Shown here piece after piece: positions 22,909 through 35,919 of a stretch of DNA of 64,000 bases. The notes under the pieces were generated by a model that saw nothing but the letters and a program-made list of their open reading frames with translations, did no database searches and was not told where the DNA came from. A program made the translations under genes and the position numbers. This DNA comes from Parasponia andersonii (taxonomy: Eukaryota; Streptophyta; Magnoliopsida; Rosales; Cannabaceae): positions 276,307 through 340,306 of the forward strand of contig JXTB01000123.1 of NCBI GenBank assembly GCA_002914805.1, in the 5' to 3' direction. Within the stretch, counting starts at the first letter, position 1. The number at the start of each line of letters is the position of its first letter.

Positions 22909-23216
22909 GGGATAGTAGCACTTTTATATTTGTATTTTGATATTTTATTTAGTTTGCATTTTATGCTATATTTATTATTAATATTAATCTTTAGATTTAA
23001 AATTTGTTATAAATTTATACTCTTACACTAATTTAAAATAAATAATTCTCTAAGATTATTTAATAAACTTATTCTCAGATCAATTTTTATATAATTTGGT
23101 ACGAAAATATACATTTATAATATATTTTATATTTAAAAGTCAATATTATAACCAAAACATAAAATATAATTTGAACAAAATATCAAAATACTAAATATAA
23201 AAATAATATTATCTCT
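22909..23216. mobile_element. MITE family B, copy 1
   Basis: Long inverted repeats: the left arm has TTTTATATTTGTATTTTGAT and the right arm in reverse complement has TTTTATATTTAGTATTTTGA; homology continues inward past ATTTTATG and AATTTGTTATAAATTTATA. It is non-coding. A second copy with the same internal words is at 56655-56985. Confidence 0.6.
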
Positions 23217-25759
23217 TGTTACCGATAAGATGTGGAAATTAATTTGTTTTCCTCCCCTCCCCTCCCGAAAGAACAGTACTCTAATGAGTTGTCTTATGAA
23301 TAAAGGTCTTAAAATGTGCTGAAAAGTAGTAGGAAGGATCAATACTTGTACCAGAGCTAGTGTAGGATCAACAAGACAACAAATAATTAAATTTAGAGAC
23401 CAAAATATATGTAAATGAAATAGGACTTGTCAAAGTTTAGGACAACTAACAAATTACTCTTATACATAACGTATAAATAAATAATCATGGTGCCAGCCGT
23501 ACGTCAACCTCATCAACAAAATGCTAGATAGGATTCTTCTTTTCTTTTCGTTTCTTAATTTTTTTTTTTCCTGAAAAGATAGGATTGTTCCCTTTACCAA
23601 CCAGAGCATCATTCATTTGATTAAAGTTTAATTTAATAAATAAAAAAATGTGAGTACTCCTACATTTTAGCCGCAAAATAATAATAATAAATAAATAAAA
23701 CTAAGAGATGGTAGAGATATTGACAGGAATATGCCATGCGAACTACTTGTTTTTATTGCACGAGTTGCCCTTATCAAAGGATCATTGAGATGTAGACAAA
23801 GCAACGTTACTGACTTGTGTTTTCAAGAGATATTTGAAGACGAAAGAAGGTGCCAAGTGTCAACTGATTCCTAAGGACTGACCACCTACAATTGTGTTAA
23901 GTCCTTTTTAATTTCCAGGGCAGAGTATAATTTAGGGGGAAAGAATTATTTTCCAACTCATGAATTTGAAGGGAAACGAAAACTGAAAGAATTTTCAATG
24001 ATATAAGGTTTTGTTTGAGATATAGGACTATGATTGATATTGAAATGATTGAAATAAATAATTTACAATTCTAAAATAGTCCAATATAAATAATGAGATC
24101 CACGTCTATTTCAAATTTCAAAATTAACGAATCTCACGTTATAAATACATTTTAATTTTTTAGGATAATTTTTTAGGATTTAAACTAATTTAAAATAAAT
24201 CTATTATATATTCAAATGAAAAGTGAGTTCTAAATAATAATAATAATTATTATTATTATTCAAACAAATGCTCCACTAAATATGAAATAGTATCAAATTT
24301 ATCCAATTCAATATATTACAATCTAATCTAATCTAATAGTATAATCTAATCTCAATCTTGCGTACTAAACACAATAATTAATTAGAATATAATTTACATA
24401 GAAAAAAAATTAAGAGATAGCAATAATAATAATTATGTCATCAGACGAGGGGAAAAGGTGGGTGAAAATTAATTCTTTTCTGGTTGTTATGATTACTAAC
24501 TATTTCATCGGCCAACGAATTCACAGCTAGCTCAATAACTAGTAATAACTAGCAAAAATTAATAATTAACAATTAAAAAGGGAGGGGGGGATAACAAATG
24601 AAAATCTTCAATTGAAAAAAAAAAACCTCAACCAAAAAATATAAACCTAGAAAAATGAATTAACTAAACAAGATAAATATTAATTGCTTATAAGTAGTCT
24701 AACATGGTATAAGTGACCACAATTTATCTTGTTTGTCACAATTTTTATATTTATATTTTTGGTTTGGTTTTCTCTTGTTCATAAAGGATAAATTTTTACT
24801 TGTATTAAGTAATTTAACATGTTGCCTTTATCATGAAAATTTTGAAAGAAATCCCAAATTCAAAAGTTTAAATTGTGATTCCTTAAAATATAAAACTTTA
24901 CTACGGGGAAAAAGCCAAAGAAGAAGAAGTGAAAGCCCAAAGTTGTTTGAGTAATTTTCCCAAAAATTAAAAAAAAAAAAAATTAGAAAGAAAAAGGAAA
25001 AACAAACAAAAAACGAAAGTGAAAATTGCTATAGCTCATGAATCATCTTGTACCCACCATTAGTGTCCAGTCGTGCATTATTATTTATGAGTGAACTGAG
25101 CGGCAACTTATTTTGCTTTTAGATTATACTACGCGAATTAATCACTTCTCTTAATTAATTGAGCAAGGAGTGTTAGGTCCGTGTCTTGAGGAGCATTAGG
25201 ACTAATCTAAAGTACTCACTAAACGACAACAAAATGGACACTCAATTTTGTTATCAAATATATCACATTTCCAGTACTAATAAAAACTCGTTAGTGTCAT
25301 CTCTTCTTTACCATTGAAAAATAAAATAAAATTAGAAGATTCCCCGTTAGCTTCCTAACAACAACTTGGAACTATCTCACTATCTCAATTTGCTCTTTCT
25401 CTCCTGGAACTTGTCGTTTGTTGATACTACCGTGTGAAATATTCTATGCTAGATCCTATGCAGCTTTTGGGGTGTAATTAATTACATATGCATGTATCGT
25501 ATATATTTAGCAATTTTCAATGTTTCTTTTGACGAAAAGTATTAATAATTATGATCAAAGGAAGGTCAGATGTACTAGCCAAGCAATTTTATGCTCTTGT
25601 ATTAATTATATCTATGTGCTTAATTGATCTACAGATGGCACTTCCTGACTTTTCCAATTAACATTATCGTTATTAATTATTGTGGTAATGGGGAATATAG
25701 ATATTGCATTTGTGATGCTGACTGTCCTTTAAAAAGAACTGAACTTTATAAAGAAAACA

Positions 25760-25802
25760 GAAAGAACAAGCCTCCTGGATGAAAGAACAAGCCTCCTGGA
25801 TG
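25760..25802. repeat. 21-bp exact tandem duplication
   Basis: GAAAGAACAAGCCTCCTGGA plus T is present twice, at 25760 and 25781. Confidence 0.9.
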
Positions 25803-26650
25803 ATGCAGGCCTTCACTTTGGCCTGCTTTGATTGATAAAATGAATGCTAAATTCCTAACCAATTATTAAGGGAAAAAAAAAAAAGAAAGTACCATAACAA
25901 ACACAAAAATAGAAATACATAAGAAAAAAATACAAATGAAACTCAATAAAAATCATCAGATATACTTGAAAAGTTTTTAATCAAAACGTATGTAACAAAT
26001 TACATAATTCACCCATCTTATGTTTCAAAGATAATTATCAATGATCATATGCTGCTATTTTAAAAAAGCCGAACCTGAATATGTAACTCCAATTGAGGCA
26101 TAACCTTTTAGATTAATTGGAAGAAAAAAAAATTACATGACCAATAATTGTCTTGGGATATCACTGGAACAGAGACATATAAGTACATCATATAGTATAA
26201 TGTAATACAATATATATGGCCAGGCAACTCATTCTTCCAAGTAAATTGCAAAATAAAATCTCTTTATTTTTTTAACTTACGAAAAGGAAATTTTGCAAAA
26301 TAGGAGCTTGTGATTATTACCAAACCAAGATTGATCCATATTTTGGAGAAGAAATTAAATTTTCAGCAGAACAGGATTTGTCCATTAAATTTTGAACAAA
26401 ATGATCATAGTACTTAATTAATATATTGTCAAGAAATTAACAACAATATTTTTATCTCACTTCGATTTGGCTATGATCAATTACCAAAGCTCAAACTCTC
26501 AATTACAAGCTTCAAGCTTCAACTATTTATATATATACCTCAATCTGTACACAAGAGTTACAATCCCACTTGTATATACGGCACCAAAACATACCCAAAA
26601 GGGAACATATTTTCTTCTAAAAAGAACATGTAATAACATATGACCATCAT

Positions 26651-27451
26651 CTATAGCATAACACGAGCAATTTGATTAAATCTTCCTTCTTCACTTTGCC
26701 TTGAAAATTTGATTTCCTCAGCACATCTTATTGTCTTCTCAATGTGGTAACCTCCACCAATGCTAACTTCTCTTTCCAAGTGACAACAATAGCTCTCAAA
26801 AACACTTACATTCACATGAAACTTGAACCCCATTAAGAACAAAAACTCAACCTCCAACTTATTCAACTCGTTTGTGGTTAGTCCTCCAACTCTTGCAAAG
26901 TAAGAATTCCTATAATTCCTGCATAAAAATTTAAATGAAATTCATTAATATCTAAGACTTAAACAATATAACTAAGAAGTCTCAATAATCAAAATCTTTC
27001 ATGATATATATACTTACATGTCTTCAACATACTTGGAAGCTACCATGATTGTGGTAATGAGAAGCCTATGAACATTTCGAGCACTAATCCGAAACCCAGG
27101 ATTGGTCTGGCAAAACCGATCGATATAAACATAGGCGACAACATAAACAGAGGGCCCTGCTCTTGTGTATCTGAAAATTCTTTCCAAATAGGATTGAATG
27201 GTCATGTCCGGAGTCTCGTGACAATCGAAAATTTGAGTCCTACGATCTGATCTCGACAAACACCAACTTGTGCTGCTACCGTTCTTCGCAATAATCCTTT
27301 GGTTCCGAGCCATGCTCCTCTCTATAAGTGAAGCTAGAACATTAACCACAAGTGGGATATTCGAATCATCTTGGTACGAGTACGAATACAAATCGGATCG
27401 AAGTTTTCTCGGAGAAATTATGACGTTGTTGGAACTAGAAGTAGTACTCAT
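26651..27451 (-). CDS. P-type (U-type) cyclin, CYCP3/CYCU2-like, two exons
   Basis: Small plant cyclin of the PHO80-like group, expected to bind a CDKA-type kinase. Exons read 27451-27018 and 26918-26651 (434+268 nt, 99-nt intron, phase 2, GT/AG), giving 233 residues. Start ATG at 27451. The N-terminal SPRKLRSDLYSYSYQDDSN and the cyclin box with PDMTIQSYLERIFRYTRAGP, VYVVAYVYIDRFCQ, NVHRLLITTIMVASKYVEDM and NYRNSYFARVGGL match the CYCP3 subgroup as I know it from Arabidopsis. Exon 2 has ELNKLEVEFLFLMGFKFHVN and SVFESYCCHLEREVSIGGGY, then a short variable tail ending ARVML. There is no destruction box and no classical N-terminal regulatory region, normal for this class. No defects are seen. 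The subgroup call is from recalled similarity. Confidence 0.94.
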
Positions 27452-27568
27452 TATGTCAAATGAACACTAGCAGAGAAAAAACAAAAATGAATGAAAGAAA
27501 AAAAGACTAGGGATGGAGATAGAAAGTGTTAATGAGTTATATGTTTGAGATTTTGATGTGGAGAAAGG

Positions 27569-27576
27569 TTTATATA
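27569..27576 (-). promoter_or_regulatory. TATA box of the cyclin gene
   Basis: Minus strand TATATAAA within GTATATAAACC, about 118 nt upstream of the ATG at 27451. Confidence 0.5.
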
Positions 27577-27719
27577 CAAAATGAGTTGAGGCTTTAATAA
27601 ATAAAGAAACAGGGAAATGGACATTGGTTTGGAACATTTGGAAGGTGAGAGGAAAGAAGAAATGAAATGATTTTTCAAAGCTATAAGATATGTTTGCCTC
27701 CTACTTTGTACAGCCAAAG

Positions 27720-28830
27720 TACAGACAAACAGCTAACCTTTCTCATTGTATAATAGAACAATATTATTAAAACAAATCTTGTTTTTTTCCCTCTCCAATT
27801 TTTTCATTTTTCAATTTTTTTTTTTAAATCTCGCCGACAGTGGGTTTTAAGGGCAAAAGGGCATGAGAGAAGAGGAAGCATTCATAGCTGGTAGGTAGGT
27901 CTTGGGTTTGGGACATATACATATTGATATTATAAGACCACATGAAAAACTATACTCCTGCATCCAAACACCACTATATATGATTTTTGCCTCCAGATTG
28001 GTCTTAGCTCAACTCACACGTGCAATGGGCTTGACCTTTCATGATCATCCTATCTAGGTTTGCAACTCGCTGCTTTAGCTAGTCTCCAGGTAGCACCTGC
28101 ATTGGAGATAACAGCCCCCCTGTTTAATTAGGAGGCCATCATGTGGTAGGGTTTGGCCAAAATATATACATATATATTTGTGAAATATTATAATTTCATC
28201 AAATTAATGTGTATGCTGTTTTACTTTAATATGATTTTAATTTGATATAATGTTTAGAAAGTATTGTTCATTACAAAATTAGCTTAGCGTATGACATGCA
28301 TAAAACTTATTCAACATAGATTTACTACACACGCGATTCGTAAATGAATATTGCATAAATACTAATAATTTAAGAATATTCATTTAAAATATCTCTATTT
28401 TCGTTATAGTCGTAGCGGACTGGTGGTTCTTATTATGCTTTGCTCTCTATTTAAAACTACTTATACAACTTACTAGATATGCTATGTTTTGGCATGAAGA
28501 AATTGCTAGTTGTATTGTTCGTATAGTAGCCAACTATTTACTTAAAAGAAAGATTTTCATCTTCATCACTTACCAAAAAAAAATAATAATAATAAAAACT
28601 ACATCATACACCAATATCCTCTTTGTTTATACGTATATATTGTCATGCAAAGTTCATCAAGTCTTATATTATGGTAATTGTTATAATTGAGATGTACTTG
28701 AAGAGCAGTGATATCATCTCATTGCAATGTTTAGTGCTCATATTTTGGTATATTACTATTCAAACGAATTTCATAGTATGAGCTGCGTATATAGGTATAT
28801 CGCACACATTTAATAATAATAATAATGTAC
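27720..28830. other. Intergenic stretch upstream of the cyclin
   Basis: Probable promoter side of the cyclin gene. I see no further gene here. Confidence 0.5.
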
Positions 28831-28839
28831 TGTTAAAGC

Positions 28840-28874
<35 letters not shown>

Positions 28875-28877
<3 letters not shown>

Positions 28878-29167
28878 CACCAATCTAGTAGGTATTTTTT
28901 TTTTTTACCTATATATAGGTATCAATTTGACCAATGAAAATTTAGCATATACATTTTTTTATTGTAAAAAGTAAGAGAAAGAATGAGCATTAATGATGCA
29001 CGTCTTTTCNGTATAGGTATTTTTTAAAACTGTTAGATCATCATTTAATAATAATTTAACAAGTATTTATAAAAAAACATCCATTATTAATGTTATTTAT
29101 AAATTTTAATTAATCAAAATGATATTTATATATAGTAAAAAAATAGACATATACGGGATTGATACCC
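28875..29167. mobile_element. MITE family A, copy 2 (contains one N)
   Basis: Left end GGGCACCAATCTAGTAGGTA after a long (TA)n run; right end in reverse complement GGGTATCAATC, followed by TA repeats. The interior matches copy 1 (AGCATTAATGATGCACGTCT). A single N at 29010 falls where sequence equivalent to copy 1 is missing, so this copy may be incompletely assembled. Confidence 0.75.
29010..29010. other. Single undetermined base (N); others at 44833 and 55521
   Basis: Single Ns occur at 29010, 44833 and 55521. Two fall inside MITE copies and one at the end of an A run in UNE10-like intron 4. They probably mark unresolved joins rather than single ambiguous bases. Confidence 0.7.
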
Positions 29168-29176
29168 TATATATAT

Positions 29177-29388
29177 GCCAATTCGATATGAATTTTTTTC
29201 CTATCTATATATTAGTATCATTTTAACTAATGAAAATTTTTCTTGTATATTTTTTATATTAAAAAAAATATTAATAATATATATCTTTTCATTAACTTCG
29301 TTATAATCATTAGATAAATAATGATAACGACTAAAAATAAAAATATTTACGTATAATTAAAAAAAAATTACCAACTGGATTTGCGACC
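29177..29388. mobile_element. MITE family A, copy 3 (diverged)
   Basis: Same orientation as copies 1 and 2. Starts GCCAATTCGATATG and ends CCAACTGGATTTGCGACC, with interior words ACTAATGAAAATTTTT and ATTATAATC/GATAACGACTAAAA corresponding to copy 1. It is separated from copy 2 by about 9 bp of TA repeat. Confidence 0.6.
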
Positions 29389-29403
29389 ATATAAATATAT
29401 ATA

Positions 29404-29635
29404 GTTGCTAATCCAATAGGTATTTTTTTATTTACTTATAGGTAAGTATTTTTTTTTAGCCGTTGGATCACTATTAGAAGGTGATCCAATGACTATAATG
29501 AAGTGCATAAAAAGACGTGTATCATTAATGTTGTTTCTCTCTCTTACTTTTTACAATAAAAAATATGCATACTAAATTTTCATTGGTCAAATTAATACAT
29601 ACCCATAGATTAAAAAAAAAATAACGATTGGTGCC
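29404..29635. mobile_element. MITE family A, copy 4 (opposite orientation)
   Basis: Starts GTTGCTAATCCAATAGGTAT and ends CGATTGGTGCC, followed by (TA)n. The interior (AGCCGTTGGATCACTATTAG, CATAAAAAGACGTG) is the reverse complement of copy 1. Confidence 0.75.
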
Positions 29636-30412
29636 GTATATATATATATATATATTTATATAACCCACAGATCCTTTGTGATTATACGAAAGTCCGACAT
29701 TTATCGAGATGTCATTCATCCCCTAACAAAATGCCACATCTCGGTACAAAAATTGGTTATCAATTCTTATTTTAAATAGACAAAATAAACAAATTATTTA
29801 AGGAAAATATATGGGTCCCCAAACAGGATATCCACGCAGATTTTGATGAGCAGCATAAAATATCTTTACAATTATTGAGATTCTGTATTTTTTTTTTTTT
29901 CCGTCTAAATATTGAGGTCAGCGACCGACACTCTATATTGAGATCTGTAATTGTATCACTCGGTTTTTTTTTTTTTTTTAAGAAAAAAAGGGGGAATGGA
30001 CAACAGTTTCAGTCTTCTTGCTCAAATGGGCTAGTTGTAGGAACACTATGACTCAGTGCTACCCGCTTTTTTAACTTATATTCTACAAATACCCGCTTTT
30101 TTATTTAATAGTTTCAAACTCGTTTCTAATATTATATTTTATGTATAAATTGCGCGTAATATACATTTGTATTGCAAATATACATATAGCAATCGTATAT
30201 ATTTCTCCAAAGTCGAGTATAAAAATGGAAACCAATCTATTTAAAGTAAAAAAAAAAAAAAGATTCTACGTAAATATAATTTTTCTTTTTTAAAAAGGTA
30301 TTTGTGTACTTCTCCTATTGAGGCTTAATTTTAGGCCTAGATATAAATTTTAGTTATAACTCAAGAGAAAATTAGGTAGACGATCAATTTTTAAAATGTT
30401 ACCGATTTAATA

Positions 30413-30639
30413 GGGTTTTTTTTAATAACTATCCATAGATATTTTTTTATAGACGTTGGATCATTAATCCAATAGCTACCATAATTTGAGTAGTTAAAAA
30501 AATAATAAAAATAATACTCATTATTTAATATTTTTCTTTCTTTACTTTTATCATAAAAAAATATGCGTGATCAATTTTATTGGCCAAAATAATACCTATC
30601 AATAAGTAAAAAATAAAATACCTACTTATTTGGTGCCCA
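30413..30639. mobile_element. MITE family A, copy 5
   Basis: Opposite orientation to copy 1. The left terminus is eroded. The interior reads GACGTTGGATCATTAATCC and TTTATTGGCCAAAATAATAC, and it ends ATTTGGTGCCC, matching the family terminus. Confidence 0.6.
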
Positions 30640-31639
30640 TTTTAAAATTAGTTAAGTAAATGTTCATATTTTAATAATTATAGCAAAATGTCCATTTATT
30701 TTAAAAACTTCAATTGTATAATATGTTGTATTTCCAATTTTATCATTAAGTGAGTAAAATATTTAGTTATATTCAACTTTGTCATATACTAGATTTTAGG
30801 CTAAAAAATGATCAAATAACTAGTCAAACCTATATCAAAGACAACCTGTGAAATTGACCTCTAAGGCTCTAACTGATGCTCTTCCTTGGTCTAGCAAGCT
30901 AACCTTTTCTACAAATAGTAGGTATGACATCAGGATTCTCATTTACCGAAGTATTTTAGATATTTTATTTTATATGATAAAATTTCAAAAAAAATAAAAA
31001 AGAAAAGAAAAATCTTAGGTTGTCAAAGTATTTAGAAAAAATATGATTTTTTATCAATCGATGAGGTATTTAAGATAATGGGCTGGTTCGGGAGTATTTT
31101 TGAAAAATGCCAACTTTATAGATCAAAGTGGTATTTTTCTAAATAAATTGAAAAGTGGTGTTTTTATATATAACCTATTAAAATGTGTTTCTAAATAAAT
31201 CTTTGGATTTTTCAGTTTTTTGGCCTTTTCGGCATGGATTTTTGTAAGAAATCATATTTTAATTGTAATTAATTACAAGCAGTCAGGTTATTTTTTAAAA
31301 AATAAATGTTTTGATTGAATTCTGGCAAAATGGTTAGTTCTATGAAAATCCTTTCTATGTTCCAACATCAAAAATAAAAAATGAAAAGCAAATATGTTTT
31401 TCATCCTATAAAATAGGGAAAAAAAATAGACATTAGTGAATGTATGTTTTCTTTTTTATATTTGTTATAAAAAATGTTTAAAATGTTCTTTTTTTTTAAG
31501 TGTATCTCTAGATATACCAGTTAACTTGGTTACTTCTATAAAATGAAAGGATATATTTCTTGATGAGTTATTAAAAAATGAAAAAGAAAGAAAAATTGAA
31601 AGAAAGAAGGAAGAGTAATTTTAAAACAATAATCCTCTT

Positions 31640-33073
31640 TGGTGGGAAATTAAGGCTTCAATCTTACTTACTCTTATTTTGAAGATAACAAATATTTGAT
31701 TGAGTACTAATGATTTAACTCGAGTGTGTAATGAAATAGTTTTAAAATTCTAGCTCAAGTTAATCAATGAATCAAGCTTGAAGATGGATGCTTATAGACT
31801 TATTAGAATCAAACTTGAAGATGGACAATCAAGATACAAGACCATACTTAGATAGAGTATATTTCATAATTAGTCTTGTATTTGATTTAATTCATTGCAC
31901 ATAAATTCTCTTTGCATTAGCTCATACTTTCAAAAGAATTCTTAAAAATCTTTCAAATGAATTTTCAATGAATCTTCAAAGAATTAGCTAAATATTTTCA
32001 AAAGTATATTTTTTAATGTTAAAAATGATTTGAAGAAAGTTTTAAAAACGATCAAAAATTAGTTCAAAGAAACAAAAAATTTGGTTTCTAATTAATTTTG
32101 GTCGACCAGGTTTAGTTGACCAAAATAAAGGCCAAAAATGGCCATTAGAGCTTAACTGTATCGAACTCCAACGGCTAGTTTTTTGGTCAACCAAAATTTT
32201 GGCATCAAGTTACCAACGGTCGAAAACGGCTAGTTTTTGAAGATACCTTTAAATAGAGCCAAGTTTGATGACTTAAAACAAGAGAATACGAACCTATATT
32301 GATACCCAATTAGTTTTTAAGTACAAAAACTCTCTTTTACTCTACTTTAACTTTCAAATCATAGTAAGTCAATCTTAGAGCATCTATACTGTATTGTTCT
32401 CAAATCTCCTAAGCCAAAATTGTATTAATTACTTTGTAAGGAGAATTTGTGAGTGAGTGTTCACTCTTATTTATTGAAAAATCATTGAGTGTGATGTGAG
32501 GTTGCCACCGAATTTATAAACAACCCGATTTAGGTGAAGTTGCTACCAGAGTCATAAACAACCCGTGAGTTGGTGAGATTGGCACTATTGTCTAAATAAT
32601 TCGTATAGGTAAGGTTGTCACCAGAGTCAAACTTATCTGAGATTAGACGTGATAAAGCCGGAGTCAAGACTATTGTAAAGGCTAGAGTTTGCCTAAAAAT
32701 GATCCACTCCATTTGTAAATGGGTCGGTCAAGTCCATAATCTTGATTCGATAGTGAAAAGCTCAATACAAGTTGCTAAAGGCCAGGGACGTAGGCAAACC
32801 CTCGTATTTGTTGAATCTTGTAAAAATTGAGTTTGCATTTTCTCTATCCCTACACTCTTTACTTTATTGCAAGCTATTTAATTGAGTGTTTGATATTTAG
32901 TGTGCTTAATTTACTTGTTATTATTGCTATATGTTTGGCATTATTGTTGATTTAGCTAAAAAGTTTCAAAATAGGGGCTATTGTTTTGAATAGTTGAAAA
33001 GTTTCTTAAAATGTTTTAAAACCCAATTCACCCCCCTTTTGTGTTGTCAATCTTGGATTAAAAATAGATAACA
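31640..33073 (+). repeat. 5' LTR of the Sirevirus-type element
   Basis: About 1434 bp, starting TGGTGGGAAATTAAGG and ending AGATAACA. It includes loose repeats around GTTGCCACCGAATTTATAAA, near 32500-32630. It is over twice the length of the 3' LTR. Confidence 0.8.
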
Positions 33074-33074
33074 A

Positions 33075-33090
33075 TTGATATCAGAGTCTG
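33075..33090 (+). other. Primer-binding site of the Sirevirus-type element
   Basis: TTGATATCAGAGTCTG one base after the LTR end, a worn match to the initiator tRNA-Met complement TGGTATCAGAGC. Confidence 0.7.
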
Positions 33091-34464
33091 ATGCTCAATT
33101 TTTACAGATTTAACTGTCTTGAGATAACATACCAAAACAATTTTCAAAACTTTTCATATGAGGGATATTTAACTACTAGACCACCATTTGTTAATGGAAC
33201 TAATTTTGATTATTGGAAAAATATGATACTTATATATCTACAATTTTTATATTTTGATTTATGGCATATTGTTACTAAAGGTCCATTTGTTTTTAAGAAA
33301 AAATGTTAATGATAAATTTTTTGATAAAGAAATTGTTGAATATGATATAAATGATAAAATTGCTTTTTCAAAAAACGGTAAAACTATGCATATTTTGATT
33401 TGTGGTATAGATAGATTTATATTTAATAATGTTGAAAAAGCCACAAATACTTATGAAATATGGAATATGCTTGAAATGTCGTATCAAGGTACAAATTCTA
33501 TGAAAGAGACAAAAATCAATATTCTTACATGCTAATATGAATTATTCAAGATGCATAAAGATGAGACTATTACTCAAATATTTACTAGATTCACTATTAT
33601 TATTAATCTCTTAATGCTCTTAGAAAATCGTTCTCTAACATAGATTTGGTGAATAAAGTGCTTAGGAGTCTTCATAAAGTGTATCTAAATAAAGTGGTGG
33701 CAATTCAAGAAGCTAGAGATCTCACCAAATTTCCTCTAAAAGAACTCATGAGTTCGCTCATGACATATGAGATCTTGATGAAAGAAAGCAATGAAGGAGA
33801 TCAAGAAGACAACATGTGTTTCATGGCAATAAAAAATGAGATAAGCTCACTTGAACATAAAAGTAAATTTCATGATGTTAGTGATAATAATAGTGAGTTT
33901 AGTGATTATGATTATGATTTGTCATATGAAAGTTGACTGAGTGATTTCAATTATTTACACAAAAACTATGAAAAACTCATTTTCAAGAACAATACTCTTA
34001 AAAAGAAAATTCTTAGTTTTTCAAAAATAGTTGAAAAGTTTACCAAAGAAAATGAAGTAAAATTACATTTTAGTAATTGTGATATTTTGTCAAAAGAAAA
34101 CACTTCCTTAAATGATAAGATTTTTGACTTAACTAAAATTGTCCACAAATTTACAAATAGAAAGAAAAACTTTGACATGATTTTTGGTGGAAAAAAATGT
34201 GTTTTTGACAAATGAGGTATTGGGAACAAATCTTCTATAAAGCAAAAATACCTCAAGAACTATTTTGTAAAAGCTAGTACAAGTGACATAAAGCACACTT
34301 ACACTTATTGTAATCAAGATAAATATACTAGTTTTTCATGCTTTGTAAAGAAAAATGCATATTTTGGTGGAAAACTAGCTTGGGTATCAAAGAGTTCAAG
34401 GACTACACCCCAAGGACCCAAAGTTATGTGGGTACTAAAATCCAAATTTAAATCTTTATTGTAG
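33091..34464 (+). pseudogene. Sirevirus-type gag, frameshifted
   Basis: Three open pieces in two frames (33091-33309, 33254-33535, 33646-33936) carry the Sirevirus gag signatures TRPPFVNGTNFDYWKNMI, ATNTYEIWNMLEMSYQG, VNKVLRSLHKVYLNKVVAIQ and LKELMSSLMTYEILMKES. Further down, WVSKSSRTTPQGPKVMWVLK resembles the gag end. The zinc knuckle near 34310-34345 has lost ligands. At least one frameshift (33254-33309) and two stops make it non-functional. Confidence 0.8.
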
Positions 34465-34489
34465 GTACAACCAAGAAAGTGGGCGCTTT

Positions 34490-34850
34490 AAGAACTTGAC
34501 CAATGACTTCACCAAGCTCTCAACTTTCACAAAGAAATGATGGTGGATATTTTATTTTTAGAGACAATACAAAAAGCAAGATTATCGGCATAAGTAATAT
34601 CAGTAACAATTTCTAGCCTAAATTTAAAAATATCTTGCTAGAAATATATTATGTTTAATTCTTGTCAATCATTTGATTAGGTTTTTGAAGTTTATTTTAT
34701 TCTTTCAAATATTCAATTTGAAATTTTGAACAAATGAGAGTATATCTTTTGATTGAAAAAAAGAAATTTGTTTATTGCTTTTGGCATTTAAGATTTGGGC
34801 ATGCTAGTATGGTTACATTTTCAAAACTTTAGTAAAGGAATCTTGTTATG
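34490..34850 (+). pseudogene. Remnant of Sirevirus-type protease and pre-integrase region
   Basis: Broken frames show DGGYFIFRDN and SKIIGISNIS (the region that follows the protease in this lineage) and then HLRFGHASMVTFSKL, the pre-integrase HLRLGH-type motif. Many stops. Beyond 34850 only a short stretch near 35290 (VIFDETNNS) recalls the region before RT; RT itself is absent. Confidence 0.6.
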
Positions 34851-35919
34851 GCTTACCTAGTCTGATTTTTTTGAAATGACAAGATTTGTAAAGTATGTCA
34901 CTTTAGAAATTATGTTAATTGTTTTTTAAAAAATATTATGCTTTTGAGTTAATTGTTAATGTTTCAAAATGGCCTTGATTATGTTGAATGCAAATATTTT
35001 ACTAAAATACTTTTAGGCCAAAATTGTCAACACTATTTGTTATATTTTAAACCGTATGTTGATTAAATTTATTTTGAATAAAATACTATTATAAGTTTTG
35101 AAATAATCAAAAGCCCCATATTGGATATTTTTAGTCTTTGGATACAAATACCTTTTTTTAAACACCAAATGCAATTTGAAATTTTTGATTCAAAATCCAA
35201 CATTGGAACTTTTTCTAGTTACTTTATTACTACTTATACATAAAAGAGTTTTTCAACAAAATAACTAAGTAGTAGATATATCTATGCATGTGATATTTGA
35301 TGAAACTAACAACTCCTTCAAGGAGAAAAGCATAGATGATGTTATTATAGGTATGGTATTATGCTTGAATGATTGGATCCTAACGAAAAATTAAAGATCA
35401 TGATTGAGTCCAACCTCAATACAAAGAAGATGATGAATTTTGGGAAGGATGGTATGGGTGATTTAATTTGAATTATTTTTAAGTATAAATTTGATTGACA
35501 TATTAATTGCTTTTATATTATTCAAATAGCTTGCAAAATACATATTACTTAAACTCTTATATTTGTGCAAATACTTGATGGTTTTTATATTGGTATTATA
35601 TTTGAACTCAAAATGATGCATTACTTGAATTTAATATTTACACTTTGTAATTTTATCATTTTATATTTTTACGCATGATTTTTTTTATGGGAACAATTTT
35701 TTTTGAATATTAGATATAAGATTCTCATTAGCTTTCAAAACATGCTTTGTTATATTTTATCTTTTCTAAATATCTATTTTTTATGGTTGTTTAAATTTGG
35801 ATAACATATCATGTTTGGATTGGATACTTGTTATTAGTTGCTTATTCATGTTTTTACTTTATATTTGTCAATTGGTATCAATCTTATCCGTTATGTTTAA
35901 GTAACTTTTAATGATATCA

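Larger units (their letters stand above)
21343..26640. other. Intergenic stretch
   Basis: No gene recognised. It holds a 61-bp minisatellite (22390-22590), a foldback MITE (22909-23216), ATCTA-type short repeats (about 24313-24353) and a 21-bp duplication (25760-25802). The rest is AT-rich unique-looking sequence with short open frames lacking known similarity. Confidence 0.5.
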
